Source: an uncultured Ulvibacter sp.
GTDB taxonomy: Bacteria; Bacteroidota; Bacteroidia; Flavobacteriales; Flavobacteriaceae
NCBI GenBank assembly: GCA_943789105.1
Contig: CALSSW010000002.1
Span: 124,001 to 188,000, forward strand
Length of the DNA stretch: 64,000 bases
Reading direction: 5' to 3'
Under the pieces are notes generated by a model. It worked only from the letters and a program-made list of their open reading frames with translations. It searched no databases and was not told the DNA's origin. Positions 62,470 to 64,000 of this stretch are shown piece after piece. Positions within the stretch are counted from its first letter, which is position 1. The number at the start of each line of letters is the position of its first letter. The position numbers and the translations under genes are program-made.

Positions 62470-62677
62470 TTTATATTTCTGAATTTTTATTCTGTAAGAT
62501 TTAATACCTTTACATTGTAAACAATAGTGTTTCATTTATTCGAGAGTTTCTTGGTTTTAATGATTTGTTTATTCAAATACCGTGATGATGTAGCTGAAAA
62601 ATGAGGTTGATGATTGCATAAGTCTAACGGAAAGCAATAAATAAAAAAAACTAAAAACTCCACTATATATAATTATT

Positions 62678-63907
62678 ATGGGCTGTACTAGCTGTGCCTC
62701 TGGCGCCGATGGACAACCAAAAGGCTGCAAGAACAATGGTACTTGCGGAACCGATGGTTGTAATAAATTAACGGTGTTTGATTGGCTTTCAAATATGTCG
62801 CTTCCTGCAAAGATGACTCCCTATACTGGAGTGGAAGTGCGTTTTAAAAACGGACGCAAACATTTTTATCAAAACAATGAAAATCTTTCTCTAAGCATTG
62901 GCGATATTGTTGCCACTCAAGCAGAATCTGGACACGATATTGGTATTGTTACTCTCACCGGTGAGTTGGTGCGTGTACAAATGAAAAAGAAAAAAGAAAA
63001 CCCAGACGCCACCAAGCTGCCAACGCTTTACAGAAAAGCCACACAAAAAGACATAGACATATGGCAAAAGGTAAGAGACCGTGAAGCAGATATTCAAAAA
63101 CGCTCCCGAGTCATTGCCATTAGGCTGGGACTACGCATGAAAATTAGTGATGTAGAGTTTCAAGGAGATGCCTCTAAAGTTATCTTTTATTACACCGCAG
63201 AGGAGCGCGTAGATTTTAGAGAACTAATTAAAGAATTTGCCCGTACGTTTAATTCTCGTATAGAAATGAAGCAAGTTGGCTTTAGACAAGAAGCAGCTCG
63301 CCTGGGAGGTATCGGCTCTTGCGGTAGAGAGCTTTGCTGTTCTACTTGGCTAACAGACTTTAGGTCTGTAAACACCTCAGCGGCCAGGTATCAACAACTT
63401 TCCTTAAATCCTCAAAAACTCGCAGGTCAATGCGGTAAATTAAAGTGCTGTTTAAACTTTGAGCTGGATACCTATATAGACACCCTAGCAACCTTTCCCA
63501 AAAGGGATGTAAAACTCAAAACAGAGAAAGGAAATGCTATTTGTCAAAAAACCGATATTTTCAAGGGCCTATTGTGGTTTGCTTATGAAAAAGAGGCCAT
63601 GAACTGGCATGAACTAACCCTTGAAAGGGTTAATGAAATTATTACTGTTAATAAAAAAGGGAATACCGTTGCCAACCTTGAAGATTATAAAATAGAAACC
63701 AAGATTGATGACACCGAGCTTTTCAGTAATGTGGTGGGTCAAGATAGTCTTACTCGTTTTGATAAACCAAAATCATCACGGCGCAGAAAAAAGAAGAAAC
63801 GTAATTCTAGGGGGCCAGTAGCAGCAGGATCTACAAAGGCAAAACAGTCCAATGCTAGAAATAAAAATCGAAACAACCGTAACAAACCCAACAACCCAAA
63901 AAAGTAA
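62678..63907 (+). CDS. RicT-like PSP1-domain protein
   Basis: A 409-residue protein. The N-terminus is Cys-rich (CTSCASGADGQPKGCKNNGT), the PSP1 domain spans about 95-290 with VIAIRLGLRMKISDVEF and the conserved Cys in GSCGRELCCSTWL and CGKLKCCLNFE. A basic tail (SRRRKKKKRNSRGP) follows. In Bacillus RicT (YaaT) is part of the Y-complex with iron-sulfur clusters and promotes RNase Y activity. RicT before gldH is the standard Flavobacteriaceae order. Confidence 0.9.
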   Translation: MGCTSCASGADGQPKGCKNNGTCGTDGCNKLTVFDWLSNMSLPAKMTPYTGVEVRFKNGRKHFYQNNENLSLSIGDIVATQAESGHDIGIVTLTGELVRVQMKKKKENPDATKLPTLYRKATQKDIDIWQKVRDREADIQKRSRVIAIRLGLRMKISDVEFQGDASKVIFYYTAEERVDFRELIKEFARTFNSRIEMKQVGFRQEAARLGGIGSCGRELCCSTWLTDFRSVNTSAARYQQLSLNPQKLAGQCGKLKCCLNFELDTYIDTLATFPKRDVKLKTEKGNAICQKTDIFKGLLWFAYEKEAMNWHELTLERVNEIITVNKKGNTVANLEDYKIETKIDDTELFSNVVGQDSLTRFDKPKSSRRRKKKKRNSRGPVAAGSTKAKQSNARNKNRNNRNKPNNPKK

Positions 63908-64000
63908 TGTACAACTGTTTTTTTGCAATCCTTTTATCCCTGCTTTTACTAGCCTGTGGTCATAGCGCTGTTACCGCAGACACCCTAGCAATTAACCCAG
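63907..64000 (+). CDS. gldH: Gliding-motility lipoprotein GldH, 5' part
   Basis: The first 31 codons run off the right edge. MYNCFFAILLSLLLLAC is a lipoprotein signal with Cys at residue 17. The ATG overlaps the ricT stop by one base (TAATG). The call rests on position: gldH follows ricT in flavobacteria, where it is needed for gliding and T9SS function. The visible sequence alone only shows a lipoprotein. Confidence 0.6.
   Translation, partial: MYNCFFAILLSLLLLACGHSAVTADTLAINP

Noticed and set aside
1..64000. CRISPR array or restriction/defence operon
   Set aside because: No regularly spaced repeats, cas genes, methylase-nuclease pairs or toxin-antitoxin pairs were found in the window.

Overview
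The window reads as chromosomal DNA of a marine-type member of the Flavobacteriaceae (phylum Bacteroidota). The basis is the gene content: a type IX secretion C-terminal sorting domain, a DUF4175 protein, a DUF4837 lipoprotein, a RicT/PSP1 gene followed by a gldH-like lipoprotein, an L32 protein without zinc cysteines, and several promoters with the Bacteroidota -7 element TAnnTTTG. Starts are rarely preceded by Shine-Dalgarno sequences, and several genes start with TTG. Base composition is moderately AT-rich, with two clearly AT-richer islands: the mobile element at 5.3-9.3 kb and a gene-free stretch at 30.2-30.8 kb.

Layout. 0-2.9 kb: the yceD-rpmF-fabH block with pdxA, divergent from riboflavin synthase. 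2.9-5.3 kb: two lipoproteins and a T9SS cargo protein. 5.28-9.36 kb: a roughly 4.0-kb integrative element inserted at the 3' end of a tRNA-Met gene. It is bounded by an 80-bp direct repeat and carries a tyrosine integrase, two orphan genes and two frame-disrupted genes. 9.4-27 kb: metabolic and translation genes (mce, rbfA, dusB, lepA), an FtsX-like permease, an outer-membrane receptor-like barrel, an ion-transport cluster (CPA1 antiporter divergent from a Usp-SulP pair), a metallo-hydrolase and two secreted peptidases. 27-34 kb: rnpA and rnr, both interrupted by one-base frameshifts, a C-terminal processing peptidase, rpiB, a 625-bp AT-rich gap with DnaA-box-like words, a LysE exporter and tRNA-Cys. 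34-48 kb: folB, glnS, an SPFH protein, gltX, the DUF4175-ybeY pair, mnmG flanked by two perfect parS-like palindromes, a methyltransferase, holB and pgk. 48-57.8 kb: a LysM transglycosylase, DUF4837, two alpha/beta hydrolases and a yicC-gmk-nadD operon. 57.8-64 kb: an ECF sigma factor with a barrel-fused putative anti-sigma partner, recA with a dyad-covered promoter, trhO, ricT and the start of a gldH-like gene.

Most of the window is ordinary core chromosome. The least explained features are the small tRNA-Met element with its tRNA-Asn-like inner boundary, the tandem dyads over the recA promoter, the parS pair around mnmG with a possible replication origin 12-15 kb away, and the membrane-spanning sigma-partner protein with an outer-membrane-type barrel. 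Three clear one-base frameshifts (rnpA, rnr and the element lipoprotein) and one probable one (the minus-strand element gene) all lie in short homopolymers, so sequencing error must be excluded before any biology is built on them.
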